A stretch of 28,703 nt of DNA from an uncultured Actinomycetes bacterium (GCA_903898855.1 CAIUHB010000041.1:1-28703); one strand, 5' to 3'; counted from the first letter of the stretch, positions 15,056 to 23,683 are shown. Notes: generated from the sequence alone by a model not told the origin. Translations and numbers: made by a program.

Positions 15056-16562
15056 GAAAAAAGTCGTAATTATTGGAGCTGGCGTTGGCGGAGTTGCGAC
15101 CGCTATTCGCTTAGCAAAATCTGGCCACCAGGTATCCATTTACGAAGCCGCGGCCTTTACTGGCGGTAAATGTCGAACTGAATGGATTGGTGATTATGCC
15201 TTCGATACTGGTCCTTCGCTGCTCACACTTCCTGCTGTCTATCGAGATCTCTTTCTCAAAACTGGAAAGCGGATAGAACATATCCTCAAGCTCACACCGG
15301 TGGACCCGGCATTTGCCTATCACTTCGCCGACGGCACCGAATTAACCTTTCCAAATTTATCGATTCCAGCAATCTGTAAATCTATTGACCAAACTTTAGG
15401 TAAAGCAGCTGGCGACCAATGGCACAACTTGATGCAGCGGGCAGAGCAAATGTGGGATGTCTCGCGTGGACCTTTTATTGAATCTGAGCTGCTAGGAATT
15501 CCTTCATTGTTAAAGCGGAAAGGCTTCTTGAGCGATCTTCGGAAGATATCTCCCTTTACCTCACTTCGCGCATTAACTAAAAAATATACTTCCGATCCTT
15601 ACCTCACCGCCATCATCGATCGCTACGCCACCTATACCGGTTCGGATCCACGCAAAGTTCCGGCAGTTTTACTCACAATCGCCTTTGTCGAAGCAACCTT
15701 CGGGGCTTGGCATATTGAAGGTGGAATAGGCGGACTTGCTCAAGCTTTAGAGAGCAGAGCTCGAGAATTAGGAGTCGAGATTCACCTCAATACCGAAGTT
15801 GCCACCATCTGCCATGACTCTAAGCGGGCAACTGGAATAGAGCTCCACAATGGTGAGATAGTTCTGGCTGACGAGGTTGTAGCAAATGCCGATGCCGAAT
15901 TGGTCTATAACAAGTTGTTGGATAAAAACCTTAAAGTTGTGAACTCCGAGCGGCGCAAATTGCGCCAGGCGCCGAAATCACTTGCTGGGTTCTCGCTTCT
16001 ACTTGGCCTTGATAACAGCAAAATCACTTCACCTGCTCCGATAATGCAACATCACAACGTCTACTTCCCAGCGAATTATGAGCAAGAATTTGATGAGATT
16101 TTTAAAGATCGAGTTCCAGTAAGTGATCCAACAATTTATATCTGTGCGCCAAGCGATTCAGCCATGACAAAGGGGCCGAATAAGGAAGCTTGGTTTGTAC
16201 TAGTTAATGCACCTCGCCATGAACCAGGGGTTGGTTATGACTGGAGTGCGAACCCGGCGGAATATGCGCAGCGAATTATTCACAAATTGGATAGCTTGGG
16301 GTTGCACGTCTCCGAGCGTTTAGAGGTAATGGAGTTTCGCACTCCCCTAGATTTACAAAATTCGGTGGCCGCACCTGGCGGATCAATTTATGGCACTTCG
16401 AGTAACGGCTCGCGAGCTGCCTTTTTGCGAGCAAAGAATCGTTCACCGCTAAAAAATCTCTATTGCGTAGGAGGTTCTGCTCATCCAGGTGGCGGGCTGC
16501 CGTTAGTTGGATTGAGTGCAGAGATTGTGGCTAACGCAATTTCAGGCGACGAAAAGCACTAA
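15048..16562 (+). CDS. crtD: CrtD-like carotenoid 3,4-desaturase
   Basis: FAD-dependent desaturase/isomerase of the CrtI family, 504 aa. The N-terminal Rossmann motif is VVIIGAGVGGVATAIRLAKSG, followed by GGKCRTEWIGDYAFDTGPSLL. The C-terminus has CVGGSAHPGGGLPLVGLSAE. It is called CrtD rather than a second CrtI because of the segment IDRYATYTGSDPRKVPAVLL with VEATFGAWHIEGG, which mirrors the Y-T-G-S-P and VE..GVW..EGG pattern of hydroxycarotenoid 3,4-desaturases, and because of its neighbours cruF and cruG. The start is TTG at 15048 with GGGAG 8 nt before it, inside the glycosyltransferase end. The 3' end overlaps the convergent gene by 32 nt. Confidence 0.85.
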   Translation: MHKKKVVIIGAGVGGVATAIRLAKSGHQVSIYEAAAFTGGKCRTEWIGDYAFDTGPSLLTLPAVYRDLFLKTGKRIEHILKLTPVDPAFAYHFADGTELTFPNLSIPAICKSIDQTLGKAAGDQWHNLMQRAEQMWDVSRGPFIESELLGIPSLLKRKGFLSDLRKISPFTSLRALTKKYTSDPYLTAIIDRYATYTGSDPRKVPAVLLTIAFVEATFGAWHIEGGIGGLAQALESRARELGVEIHLNTEVATICHDSKRATGIELHNGEIVLADEVVANADAELVYNKLLDKNLKVVNSERRKLRQAPKSLAGFSLLLGLDNSKITSPAPIMQHHNVYFPANYEQEFDEIFKDRVPVSDPTIYICAPSDSAMTKGPNKEAWFVLVNAPRHEPGVGYDWSANPAEYAQRIIHKLDSLGLHVSERLEVMEFRTPLDLQNSVAAPGGSIYGTSSNGSRAAFLRAKNRSPLKNLYCVGGSAHPGGGLPLVGLSAEIVANAISGDEKH

Positions 16563-17154
16563 GCGAAAGTTGCGCCAAAGCAATGGATTGCATAATCGCC
16601 CAGATCACTGCAATAGCGGTAACAATCTGAATTTTGAGGTCAAAACCAGCGAGGGCGATGCAGAGCAAGCTCGCACGTACTGGTCGCTCGCAGATAGTAA
16701 CGACGCCGATCTCCTTCACGCCTAAACCACCAGCACGCGCCCGAATATATTCCTGAGTCATTGCCGCTGCCCAGGCAATAAATACAATTCGAAAATCAAC
16801 GCCGAGTCGATAACAAGCAAGCGCCCAAAAGAGCTCACTTATGCGATCGGCGAAGGAATCGATGAGCGCGCCCCTGATAGAAGTGCGCTGGCCAATGATG
16901 GCTAGCGAACCATCGAGGCCATCTGCAAGCAGCGAAAGTGCTAAAACTGGTATCGCCCAATAACTCTTTGCCAAAGGCCAAAGTGCGACCGCTGCGATAA
17001 CACCAAAACCGGTGAGAATATTTGGAGTTATGCGAAACTTATGAAGCGACTGCGAAATTCGATAGGAGATTTTTAACCAGCCTCTTACGACTCCTTCGAT
17101 TTCCACATCTCCATGAAGCGAACTCCAGGTATGAAAGAAACTATCTCTGTCCAC
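16531..17154 (-). CDS. CDP-alcohol phosphatidyltransferase family protein
   Basis: Integral membrane enzyme of 207 aa with about six helices that transfers a phosphatidyl or similar group from CDP-linked donors. The family motif D-x2-DG-x2-A-x9-G-x3-D-x3-D is complete in the stretch starting LLADGLDGSLA and ending LIDSFADR, except that the usual Arg after Ala is Ile. It could be a PI/PG-phosphate synthase or an uncharacterised actinobacterial member. The lipid product is unknown. It starts with GTG inside the end of metF (14-nt overlap), so it is translationally coupled to it, and converges on crtD with a 32-nt overlap. Confidence 0.85.
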   Translation of the reverse strand: MDRDSFFHTWSSLHGDVEIEGVVRGWLKISYRISQSLHKFRITPNILTGFGVIAAVALWPLAKSYWAIPVLALSLLADGLDGSLAIIGQRTSIRGALIDSFADRISELFWALACYRLGVDFRIVFIAWAAAMTQEYIRARAGGLGVKEIGVVTICERPVRASLLCIALAGFDLKIQIVTAIAVIWAIMQSIALAQLSLSAFRRLKLR

Positions 17155-18004
17155 GTTTATCGAGTCCTAGATTTCGAGCAATCTCCATCGTGGCTTGAGA
17201 AGTATTCATGGTGAAAAATTGGAGGCCTGGCACGCCAGAGCGCAAAAGCTCTTGACACAACTCTGTCGCCATTTCGACGCCAATCGCGGCGATAGCCTGT
17301 GGGTCATCCTCATGACCAGCAAATTTAGCTTCGACAAAGCTGGGAACCGGTGTTCCATTTAACTCTCCCATGCGCTTTAGTTGCTTGAGATTTGTTATCG
17401 GAAGTATTCCGGCAATAACCGGAAGCGAGGAGCCACGCTCTCGCAATCGATGTACTAACTGCTCCCACTTACTCACTTCAAAGAAAAATTGAGTTGTGGC
17501 AAAAGTTGCACCGGCTTGCTCTTTGGCAATCAGGACATCAATATCCTTTTCAAAATTTCCGGCGCTAGCTGGGTGGCCATCGGGAAATGCGGCAACGCCA
17601 ACGGTGAACGTTCCGCGAGCAGCGGCCAGCTCAACCAATTGCGTGGCGTGATCGAATCCGCCCGGAGTTGTCTGCCACGGCGCAGATGGGCCACCAGTTG
17701 GATCGCCACGTAAGGCGAGAATGCTTTTTATGCCACTTGCCGAATACTGGTCGAGAATTTGACTGAGTTCATCTTTGGTTGAACCCACGCAGGTTAAATG
17801 AGCCACCGTAGAAATTCCGGTGCGATCTGTAAGTTCTTGGGTAATGCGAACTGTGCGATCCCGAGTACTGCCACCTGCGCCATAGGTCACAGAGATGAAA
17901 TCAGGCGCCATCTCCTTTAGGTGTTCTACCGCACTCCAAAGCCGCTCCTCGCCCGCTGCATCCTTGGGAGGGAAGAACTCTACGGAGAAGGTTGTCGAAC
18001 TCAT
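17141..18004 (-). CDS. metF: Methylenetetrahydrofolate reductase (MTHFR)
   Basis: Reduces 5,10-methylene-THF to 5-methyl-THF for methionine synthesis. It is 287 aa, a single catalytic domain of bacterial size. Typical segments are FSVEFFPPKDAAGEERLW at the N-terminus, FISVTYGAGGSTRDRT, HLTCVGSTKDEL, SILALRGDPTGG (FAD/folate site), and TQFFFEVSKW, then AGILPITNLKQLKRM. The gene is divergent from crtE with only 25 bp between start codons. A metF-idsA2 divergent pair exists in Mycobacterium, so this arrangement seems ancestral. It is co-transcribed with the phosphatidyltransferase downstream. Confidence 0.96.
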   Translation of the reverse strand: MSSTTFSVEFFPPKDAAGEERLWSAVEHLKEMAPDFISVTYGAGGSTRDRTVRITQELTDRTGISTVAHLTCVGSTKDELSQILDQYSASGIKSILALRGDPTGGPSAPWQTTPGGFDHATQLVELAAARGTFTVGVAAFPDGHPASAGNFEKDIDVLIAKEQAGATFATTQFFFEVSKWEQLVHRLRERGSSLPVIAGILPITNLKQLKRMGELNGTPVPSFVEAKFAGHEDDPQAIAAIGVEMATELCQELLRSGVPGLQFFTMNTSQATMEIARNLGLDKRGQR

Positions 18005-18017
18005 AGACCCCGCAGGT

Positions 18018-18023
18018 TACCCT
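18018..18023 (+). promoter_or_regulatory. -10 element of crtE-crtI
   Basis: TACCCT, then TGCTCC, then ATG at 18030: the TANNNT-N6-start layout of a leaderless message. The divergent metF start lies 14 nt to the left. Confidence 0.4.
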
Positions 18024-18029
18024 TGCTCC

Positions 18030-19106
18030 ATGACTTTTGCCGAGAACTTCAGCCTAATTGAGCAGAGAGATTTGCTGAATTCTGCCTTGGCTGAATTTTC
18101 CACTCAAGAATGCAACTATTTAAGAAGTATTGGCTCCGAACTTGAATCGGTCGCAGCTGCTATGCACAGTTTCATTTGCGATTCTGGCAAGCGCCTTCGT
18201 CCTATCTTTGCCTATATCGGGTATCTCGGAACCTCAGCTGCTCCAAGTGCTAGTGCGATAAAGGCAGCTGCCAGTTTAGAACTAATTCACGTCTGCGCTC
18301 TTATGCATGATGATGTGATGGATGGTTCAGATTCACGTCGTGGCGCGCCTTCAATACATCGCGCCTTTGAAGCACTTCATAAGAAAAATAATTCAAAGGG
18401 TTCGGCCGAGCAATTTGGAATAAATTCGGCGATCTTGCTCGGAGACCTAGCTCTAGTCTGGTCGGCCAAGATGCTCCACCAAGCAGGATTAGAAGGGCAG
18501 GCGCTACTTCGCGCTTTGGCTATGTATGACGAGATGCGAGTCGAGCTCATGGCTGGCCAATATTTAGATGTGTATGAATCCACTCTCCAAACTCAGAGCG
18601 TTGAACGCTCACTCAAAATTGCTCGCTACAAATCAGGTAAGTACACGATTGAAAGACCGCTTCACTTCGGAGCTGCGATTGGAAGTGCAAATCCAGAGGC
18701 GCTGATGAAAATTTACTCCGCCTACGGATTGCCGCTCGGTGAAGCATTTCAACTTCGAGATGATGTTCTCGGTGTCTTTGGAAATCCATCTGAGACCGGT
18801 AAGCCCGCCGGTGATGATTTGCGAGAGGGCAAGCGAACTGTTCTTTTGGCGACCACACTCGATCGAGTCGCACCGGCGCAGCGAGCAATTATCGAGGAGC
18901 ACATCGGTAACCCCGCGATTTCTAGTGATGCCGTGGAAGAGATTCGCTCTATCATCGTAAATACCGATGCCCTGGCAGAAGTTGAAGACCTCATCACCTC
19001 ACTAACCGATTCAGCGCTGGCTGCAATCGACACAGATCTCATAGCGCAACCTGCGCGCAAGGCTTTGTATGACTTAGCCACAATCGTCACAAAAAGGAAT
19101 ACATGA
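18030..19106 (+). CDS. crtE: Polyprenyl (geranylgeranyl) diphosphate synthase
   Basis: All-trans prenyl transferase of 358 aa, the idsA/CrtE type expected to make the C20 precursor of carotenoids. The first aspartate-rich motif is LMHDDVMDGSDSRRG (DDxxD) and the second is FQLRDDVLGVFG (DDxxG variant, common in this family). KSGKYTIERPLHFGA is the conserved middle. Open frame extends back to 17895 inside metF, but the ATG at 18030 is preferred: it gives the normal length, avoids overlap with metF, and sits 6 nt after a -10 element. A four-base overlap with crtI shows the two are one unit. The homologue beside metF in Mycobacterium is idsA2. Chain length is inferred from context. Confidence 0.92.
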   Translation: MTFAENFSLIEQRDLLNSALAEFSTQECNYLRSIGSELESVAAAMHSFICDSGKRLRPIFAYIGYLGTSAAPSASAIKAAASLELIHVCALMHDDVMDGSDSRRGAPSIHRAFEALHKKNNSKGSAEQFGINSAILLGDLALVWSAKMLHQAGLEGQALLRALAMYDEMRVELMAGQYLDVYESTLQTQSVERSLKIARYKSGKYTIERPLHFGAAIGSANPEALMKIYSAYGLPLGEAFQLRDDVLGVFGNPSETGKPAGDDLREGKRTVLLATTLDRVAPAQRAIIEEHIGNPAISSDAVEEIRSIIVNTDALAEVEDLITSLTDSALAAIDTDLIAQPARKALYDLATIVTKRNT

Positions 19107-20584
19107 AAAAGGTAACGGGTCCAACAGATCACGTAGTAATTGTTGGCGCGGGCTTGGGTGGCTTAAGCGCAGCGCTGCGATTGGCTGGCGCTGGTCGCAA
19201 AGTGACTGTGATTGAACGAGAGAGCGTTCCTGGTGGTCGAAACGGCCTACTTAATAAAGAGGGTTATGCCTTTGATACTGGGCCTACAGTTTTAACGATG
19301 CCAGATCTCATCTCTGATGCCTTAGCGTGCGTTGGCGAAGAACTAAAGGATTGGCTTGATTTGATGCCAGTCAAACCTTTATATCGAACCTTCTTCCATG
19401 ATGGCTCTACCCTCGATGTTCATGCTGATACCGCAAGAATGCAAGAGGAAATTCGAAATGTGATTGGCGCTGACGAGGCTGCTGGTTATGGCAAGTATGT
19501 GGACTTTGTTACCAAGCTCTATAAATATGAGATGAATGATTTCATCGATCGAAATATCGATTCGCCGCTCAACTTGCTCACGCCAAATCTTGCCCGATTG
19601 GTCGCACTTGGCGGCTTTAGACGTTTGGCGCCAAAGGTAAGTGAATTTCTCAAAGATCCCCGCACTCAAAAGGTCTACTCCTTCCAAGCTATGTACGCCG
19701 GAGTGAGCCCACAACAAGCGCTAGCAATATATGCCGTGATTGCCTACATGGATTCAGTCAATGGCGTCTTCTTCCCTAAGGGTGGAATGCATGCTGTTCC
19801 GCGCGCACTTGCCGGTGCCGCCGCTAAACATGGTGTGGAATTTAAATACAACTCAACTGTTACCGGTGTTGAACATTCCGGTGGTCGCGCCCGCGCCGTA
19901 GTCACGAGCACGGGTGAGCGAATTGAGTGCGACGCCCTTATTCTCAATCCAGATCTTCCGGTGGCTTGGCGCGAACTACTTGGCACGACGCCTCGAAAAG
20001 TGGCCAAACTTAACTACTCGCCATCATGCGTCACTTTGTTGATCGGCTCGAATAAGAGTTATGACCGCTTAGCCCATCACAACATTCACTTCGGAGAGTC
20101 ATGGGATGGCGTCTTTGACGAGCTCATAGAAAAGAAGACTTTCATGAGTGACCCGAGCCTGCTCGTAACTGTTCCTACCTTTGACGACAAAGATCTAGCG
20201 CCGGCAGGGAAAAATAGTTATTACGTCCTATTCCCCACCCCTAACCTCACTGCAAATATCGATTGGAAGCGCGATGGCGCGAAGTATCGCGACCAAATGA
20301 TTGCAACCATGGAACAACGTGGCTACACAGGATTTGGTGACTCCATCGAAGTAGAACACATGACAACTCCATTAGATTGGCAGGCACAAGGTATGGAAGC
20401 TGGCGCGCCATTTGCCTCCGCTCATACCTTCTTCCAGACCGGGCCATTTCGCCCACGCAATATGGCAAAAGGATTTGAAAATGTGGTCTTTACTGGATCT
20501 GGAACTCAGCCAGGAGTTGGAGTTCCTATGGTTTTGATCTCCGGCCGCCTTGCAGCAGAGCGAATCGTTGGTACTACTCGCTAA
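19103..20584 (+). CDS. crtI: Phytoene desaturase CrtI
   Basis: FAD-dependent desaturase of 493 aa converting phytoene to lycopene. N-terminal VVIVGAGLGGLSAALRLAGAG and VPGGRNG, GYAFDTGPTVLTMP, a central PQQALAIYAVIAYMDSVNGVFFP, and the C-terminal CrtI signature FTGSGTQPGVGVPMVLISGRLAAERI are all present. AAGGA lies 6 nt before the ATG, which overlaps the crtE stop (ATGA). The full length and CrtI-like C-terminus make it the main desaturase, with the copy at 15048 acting later. The 3' end overlaps convergent apt by 11 nt. Confidence 0.95.
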   Translation: MKKVTGPTDHVVIVGAGLGGLSAALRLAGAGRKVTVIERESVPGGRNGLLNKEGYAFDTGPTVLTMPDLISDALACVGEELKDWLDLMPVKPLYRTFFHDGSTLDVHADTARMQEEIRNVIGADEAAGYGKYVDFVTKLYKYEMNDFIDRNIDSPLNLLTPNLARLVALGGFRRLAPKVSEFLKDPRTQKVYSFQAMYAGVSPQQALAIYAVIAYMDSVNGVFFPKGGMHAVPRALAGAAAKHGVEFKYNSTVTGVEHSGGRARAVVTSTGERIECDALILNPDLPVAWRELLGTTPRKVAKLNYSPSCVTLLIGSNKSYDRLAHHNIHFGESWDGVFDELIEKKTFMSDPSLLVTVPTFDDKDLAPAGKNSYYVLFPTPNLTANIDWKRDGAKYRDQMIATMEQRGYTGFGDSIEVEHMTTPLDWQAQGMEAGAPFASAHTFFQTGPFRPRNMAKGFENVVFTGSGTQPGVGVPMVLISGRLAAERIVGTTR

Positions 20585-21101
20585 TTAATACCTGGAGCCC
20601 AATTTCTGGGTAGGCGCTTGTGAGGTTGGCGGCTCCACCTAGTCCTGCTATCTCTATCAAGACCGCGAGGCAATCAACGACGCCGCCACAACGCTCTACG
20701 AGTTTGATGGCTGCGGTCAATGTGCCGCCAGTTGCCAAAACATCATCGACTATCAGCACTCGTTGACCTGGCTTTATCGAATCTGTGTGAATTTGTAAGG
20801 TGCTCTCGCCATATTCAAGAGCATAACTCTCGGAGTAGCTCGAGTATGGAAGTTTGCCGCTCTTTCGAATCGGCACAAATCCCTTGTGAGCAAGTTGGGC
20901 AATAGCTGCGCCAAATATGAAGCCTCGCGCTTCGACGCCTGCTACTACATCGTATGAATTGCTGATTTCACTAAGGCCACGAACCGCGGCGCTCATAGCA
21001 ACTGGGTCTTGAAGCAGTGGAGTTATATCTTTAAAGAGTATGCCCGGAGATGGAAAATCAGGAATATCGCGAATAACCTGCTTGAGCTCAGCAATCTCCA
21101 T
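20574..21101 (-). CDS. apt: Adenine phosphoribosyltransferase
   Basis: Salvages adenine to AMP with PRPP. It is 175 aa from the ATG at 21101. IRDIPDFPSPGILFKDITPLL opens the protein, GVEARGFIFGAAIA holds the adenine-binding region, and VLIVDDVLATGGT is the PRPP motif. A TTG at 21104 would add one residue but lies only one base from the AGGGGG ribosome site, so 21101 is chosen. It lies after the NCS2 purine permease on the same strand with a strong hairpin between them. Together they form a purine uptake and salvage pair inserted between crtI and crtB. Confidence 0.95.
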   Translation of the reverse strand: MEIAELKQVIRDIPDFPSPGILFKDITPLLQDPVAMSAAVRGLSEISNSYDVVAGVEARGFIFGAAIAQLAHKGFVPIRKSGKLPYSSYSESYALEYGESTLQIHTDSIKPGQRVLIVDDVLATGGTLTAAIKLVERCGGVVDCLAVLIEIAGLGGAANLTSAYPEIGLQVLISE

Positions 21102-21118
21102 CAATCCCCCTAATAATA

Positions 21119-21154
21119 AATCTGGCTCCGAAGGATAACCCCCGGAGCCAGATT
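21119..21154 (-). terminator. Perfect hairpin between NCS2 permease and apt
   Basis: Arms AATCTGGCTCCG and CGGAGCCAGATT (12 perfect pairs, 21119-21130 and 21143-21154) lie 16 nt after the permease stop. On the minus strand TTTATTATTA follows, a weak T-tract. It acts either as a partial terminator lowering apt expression or as an mRNA processing and stability element. Confidence 0.75.
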
Positions 21155-21169
21155 GAACTACCTAATCTA

Positions 21170-22618
21170 TTACTTTGCAATCCAAACGCTGATTGGAGAT
21201 TGCAAGAAGTAGATAACGAAGAGTCCAGATACGAAGTAGAGAAGTCCGTGAACTTCCTTACCGCGACCTTGAACTAGTCGGATGATTACGTGTGAGATGA
21301 ATCCAGCTCCGATACCTACCGAGATGCTGTAGGTAAATGGCATAAGGATGATGGTCAAGAATGCTGGAATTCCGATTCCAAGATCATGCCATTCAACTTC
21401 CTTAATCTGAGACATCATCAAGAATCCAACGATGACTAGTGCTGGTGTTGCCGCCTCGTAAGGAATAACTGCAACGAGCGGTGCCAAGAAGGTGGTGAGA
21501 AGGAAGAGCGCACCAGTCACAACTGAGGCAAGTCCTGTACGTGCACCTTCGCCCACACCTGAAGCAGATTCAATGTAGCTGGTGTTAGAAGAGATACTTC
21601 CAACGCCACCTGCAGCTGCAGCTAGTGAGTCAACGATCAGAATGCGATTGTTGTTCGGGATATTTCCTTGACCATCAATCAAGCCGCCTTCGGTTGCGAT
21701 TGCGGTAACTGTACCGACGGTATCGAAGAAGTCAGAGAGCAAGAGTGTGAAGACAAGAAGCACTGCCGAGATAATGGTGATGCCGGCAACGTGGAATCCA
21801 CCAAAAATGCTGAAGTGACCGAATAGACCGAAGTCAGGCTTGGCTACAACATTGTGTGGAAGTGTTGGGACGTTCAATCCCCAACCCTTTGGATTTACTT
21901 TGCCAGTCGCGCCATCGAAGTTAGGGCCGATTTTGAATGCCTTTTCAACGACGATTGCAACGATGGTCGAAGCGATGATGCTGATAAGAATTGCGCCCTT
22001 AACCTTCTTAACCAAGAGCACGATCATCAAGAGCAGACCGAATCCGAAGACAACGATTGGCCAACCAACGAGATTTCCATTGTCACCAAGTTGTACAGGA
22101 ACTGGGCCAGCGCCAGTGCGGCGAACGAAACCGGAATCGACTAGACCGATCAAGGTAATGAAAAGTCCAATACCTACTGAGATCGCAATCTTAAGTTGTT
22201 GTGGGACGGCACGGAATACCGCAGTACGGAATCCGGTGAGAACCAAAACAGTGATGATGATGCCCTCTAGAACAATAAGGCCCATTGCATCGGCCCATGT
22301 CATACGAGAAGCGATACCTACGGCTACGAAGGTGTTGAGACCAAGACCGGTTGCGAGCGCCAACGGGAAGTTAGCAACTGCGCCCATAAGAATGGTCAGA
22401 ATTCCAGCCATAAGCGCTGTCATAGCTGCAACCATTGCCAAGTTTGGATGTGAACCATCGCCACCGAGGTACTTTCCGGTGCTGTCTTTGGCTAGACCGA
22501 TGATGAGCGGATTGAGCGCAACGATGTATGCCATGGTGAAGAAGGTGACGAAGCCACCACGAATTTCACGGCCTACTGTTGATCCGCGTTCTTTGATTTT
22601 GAAGAACGAATCGAGCAT
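21170..22618 (-). CDS. NCS2 family purine permease (AzgA type)
   Basis: Proton-coupled nucleobase importer of 482 aa with about 12-14 helices. It starts FKIKERGSTVGREIRGGFVTFFTMAYI, the usual opening of AzgA/PbuG-type adenine-guanine-hypoxanthine permeases, and has ALATGLGLNTFVA, FFDTVGTVTAIATEGGL and SSNTSYIESASGVGEGARTG (substrate and motif region). The GGAAGG ribosome site is 6 nt before the ATG. The leader (22619-22771 region) has a short GGGGT/ACCCC hairpin (22645-22661) near the start, but no purine riboswitch core was recognised. It is paired with apt, so adenine is a likely substrate. Confidence 0.93.
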   Translation of the reverse strand: MLDSFFKIKERGSTVGREIRGGFVTFFTMAYIVALNPLIIGLAKDSTGKYLGGDGSHPNLAMVAAMTALMAGILTILMGAVANFPLALATGLGLNTFVAVGIASRMTWADAMGLIVLEGIIITVLVLTGFRTAVFRAVPQQLKIAISVGIGLFITLIGLVDSGFVRRTGAGPVPVQLGDNGNLVGWPIVVFGFGLLLMIVLLVKKVKGAILISIIASTIVAIVVEKAFKIGPNFDGATGKVNPKGWGLNVPTLPHNVVAKPDFGLFGHFSIFGGFHVAGITIISAVLLVFTLLLSDFFDTVGTVTAIATEGGLIDGQGNIPNNNRILIVDSLAAAAGGVGSISSNTSYIESASGVGEGARTGLASVVTGALFLLTTFLAPLVAVIPYEAATPALVIVGFLMMSQIKEVEWHDLGIGIPAFLTIILMPFTYSISVGIGAGFISHVIIRLVQGRGKEVHGLLYFVSGLFVIYFLQSPISVWIAK

Positions 22619-22758
22619 GAGGGACCTTCCTGATTTTGTTATCGGGGGTGTTTGCGACCCCGTGTGAATTGTCGGCTCACAAGACCGTGGGAATAGAGGG
22701 AAAGTACTGGCTGCCGAGGGTTACCTGAGAGTTCGCCACGCAAGGGCCACTTCGAAAG

Positions 22759-22764
22759 TAGAGT
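22759..22764 (+). promoter_or_regulatory. -10 element of crtB
   Basis: TAGAGT followed by 7 nt and the ATG at 22772. There is no Shine-Dalgarno, so a leaderless message is likely. Confidence 0.35.
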
Positions 22765-22771
22765 TCACCCC

Positions 22772-23683
22772 ATGGACGAGCTCACGCGCGCAGGAATCAC
22801 TGAGCCTGCCCTGCGCAGCTCCTATGCCGAGTGCAAACGCCTCAACTCCCTTCACGGCAAGACCTATTACCTGGCCACCCTGCTCCTGCCGCCAGCCAAG
22901 CGGCCGCACGTGCACGCCCTCTATGGCTTTGCCCGATATGCCGATGAGATTGTCGATGACCTAGCCTCAACTTTGAGTGAGAGCGAGAAAGCGACCGAGC
23001 TCGGGCTTTGGAGCGCTGAGCGCCTAAACGATTTACGACAAGGGCGAAGCAGCGACGATATCGGTAGGGCGCTCGTAGATACCGTCCAACGATTTAATAT
23101 TCCGATTGATTACTTCACCGCCTTTCTCCACTCCATGAAAATGGACTTAACAATCTCGAGCTATCAGAGCTATCAAGATCTCATGGAATATGTCTACGGT
23201 TCGGCGAGTGTCATCGGACTTCAGATGGTGCCCATTTTAGGACTAGCGAAAAACGGTTCACTCGATCGAGCAAATGAATGCGCCGAGAAGTTGGGCACCG
23301 CCTTCCAACTCGCCAACTTCATTCGCGATGTGGGCGAAGATTTAGAGCGCGGTCGGGTCTACCTCCCCATGGATGAGCTGAGCTCTCATGGCGTGACGGT
23401 AGAGATGCTTAAAGCACGTGTACTTACCCCGCAGATTCGCAGCGCTTTGCAGGATCAAATTGAGCGCGTTCGACAGCTGCAACGTGAGGCTACGCCCGGA
23501 ATCGCTGAGTTGGCACCAGATGCGAGAGCCTGCATCGAAGCGGCAAGTGAGCTCTACTGCGGAATCGTGGATGAGGTTGAGAAGATTGATTATCAAATCT
23601 TTACCCATCGAGCTAAAACCTCAACTCTGCGAAGAATCGGCGTCGCCGTGCCTGCCTTTATTCGCGCGCGAGCGGCACGATAA
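22772..23683 (+). CDS. crtB: Phytoene synthase CrtB
   Basis: Condenses two GGPP to phytoene, the first committed carotenoid step. It is 303 aa. The first Asp-rich site is ARYADEIVDDL, the second is NFIRDVGEDLERGRVYLP, and YVYGSASVIGLQM and FQLANFI are the conserved core. It is not adjacent to crtE-crtI: a minus-strand purine salvage pair lies between them, so it has its own promoter. It ends 16 nt before the TPP riboswitch. Squalene synthase-like relatives exist, but the neighbouring crtE and crtI make phytoene synthase the clear choice. Confidence 0.95.
   Translation: MDELTRAGITEPALRSSYAECKRLNSLHGKTYYLATLLLPPAKRPHVHALYGFARYADEIVDDLASTLSESEKATELGLWSAERLNDLRQGRSSDDIGRALVDTVQRFNIPIDYFTAFLHSMKMDLTISSYQSYQDLMEYVYGSASVIGLQMVPILGLAKNGSLDRANECAEKLGTAFQLANFIRDVGEDLERGRVYLPMDELSSHGVTVEMLKARVLTPQIRSALQDQIERVRQLQREATPGIAELAPDARACIEAASELYCGIVDEVEKIDYQIFTHRAKTSTLRRIGVAVPAFIRARAAR

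Noticed and set aside
17895..18029. N-terminal extension of crtE to 17895
   Set aside because: It overlaps metF antisense, gives an unusual basic extension and lacks a ribosome site. The ATG at 18030 has a good -10 and gives the normal length.
21840..22667. 275-aa open frame on the plus strand opposite the NCS2 permease
   Set aside because: Low-complexity Pro/Arg/Thr-rich translation without domains, wholly antisense to a clear permease gene. It is a shadow frame.
22663..22681. CRP-like TGTGA...TCACA half-sites before the NCS2 gene
   Set aside because: Spacing is nine bases rather than six and the flanks do not match.
22710..22740. Glycine-riboswitch-like string GAACTCTCAGGTAA on the minus strand before the NCS2 gene
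   Set aside because: Only the 3' conserved motif matches. The matching 5' GGAGAG and the CCGAAGG core are absent, so the aptamer cannot form.
22619..22771. Purine riboswitch upstream of the purine permease
   Set aside because: No two kissing loops or three-way junction core could be found. Only a 5-bp hairpin (22645-22661) is present.
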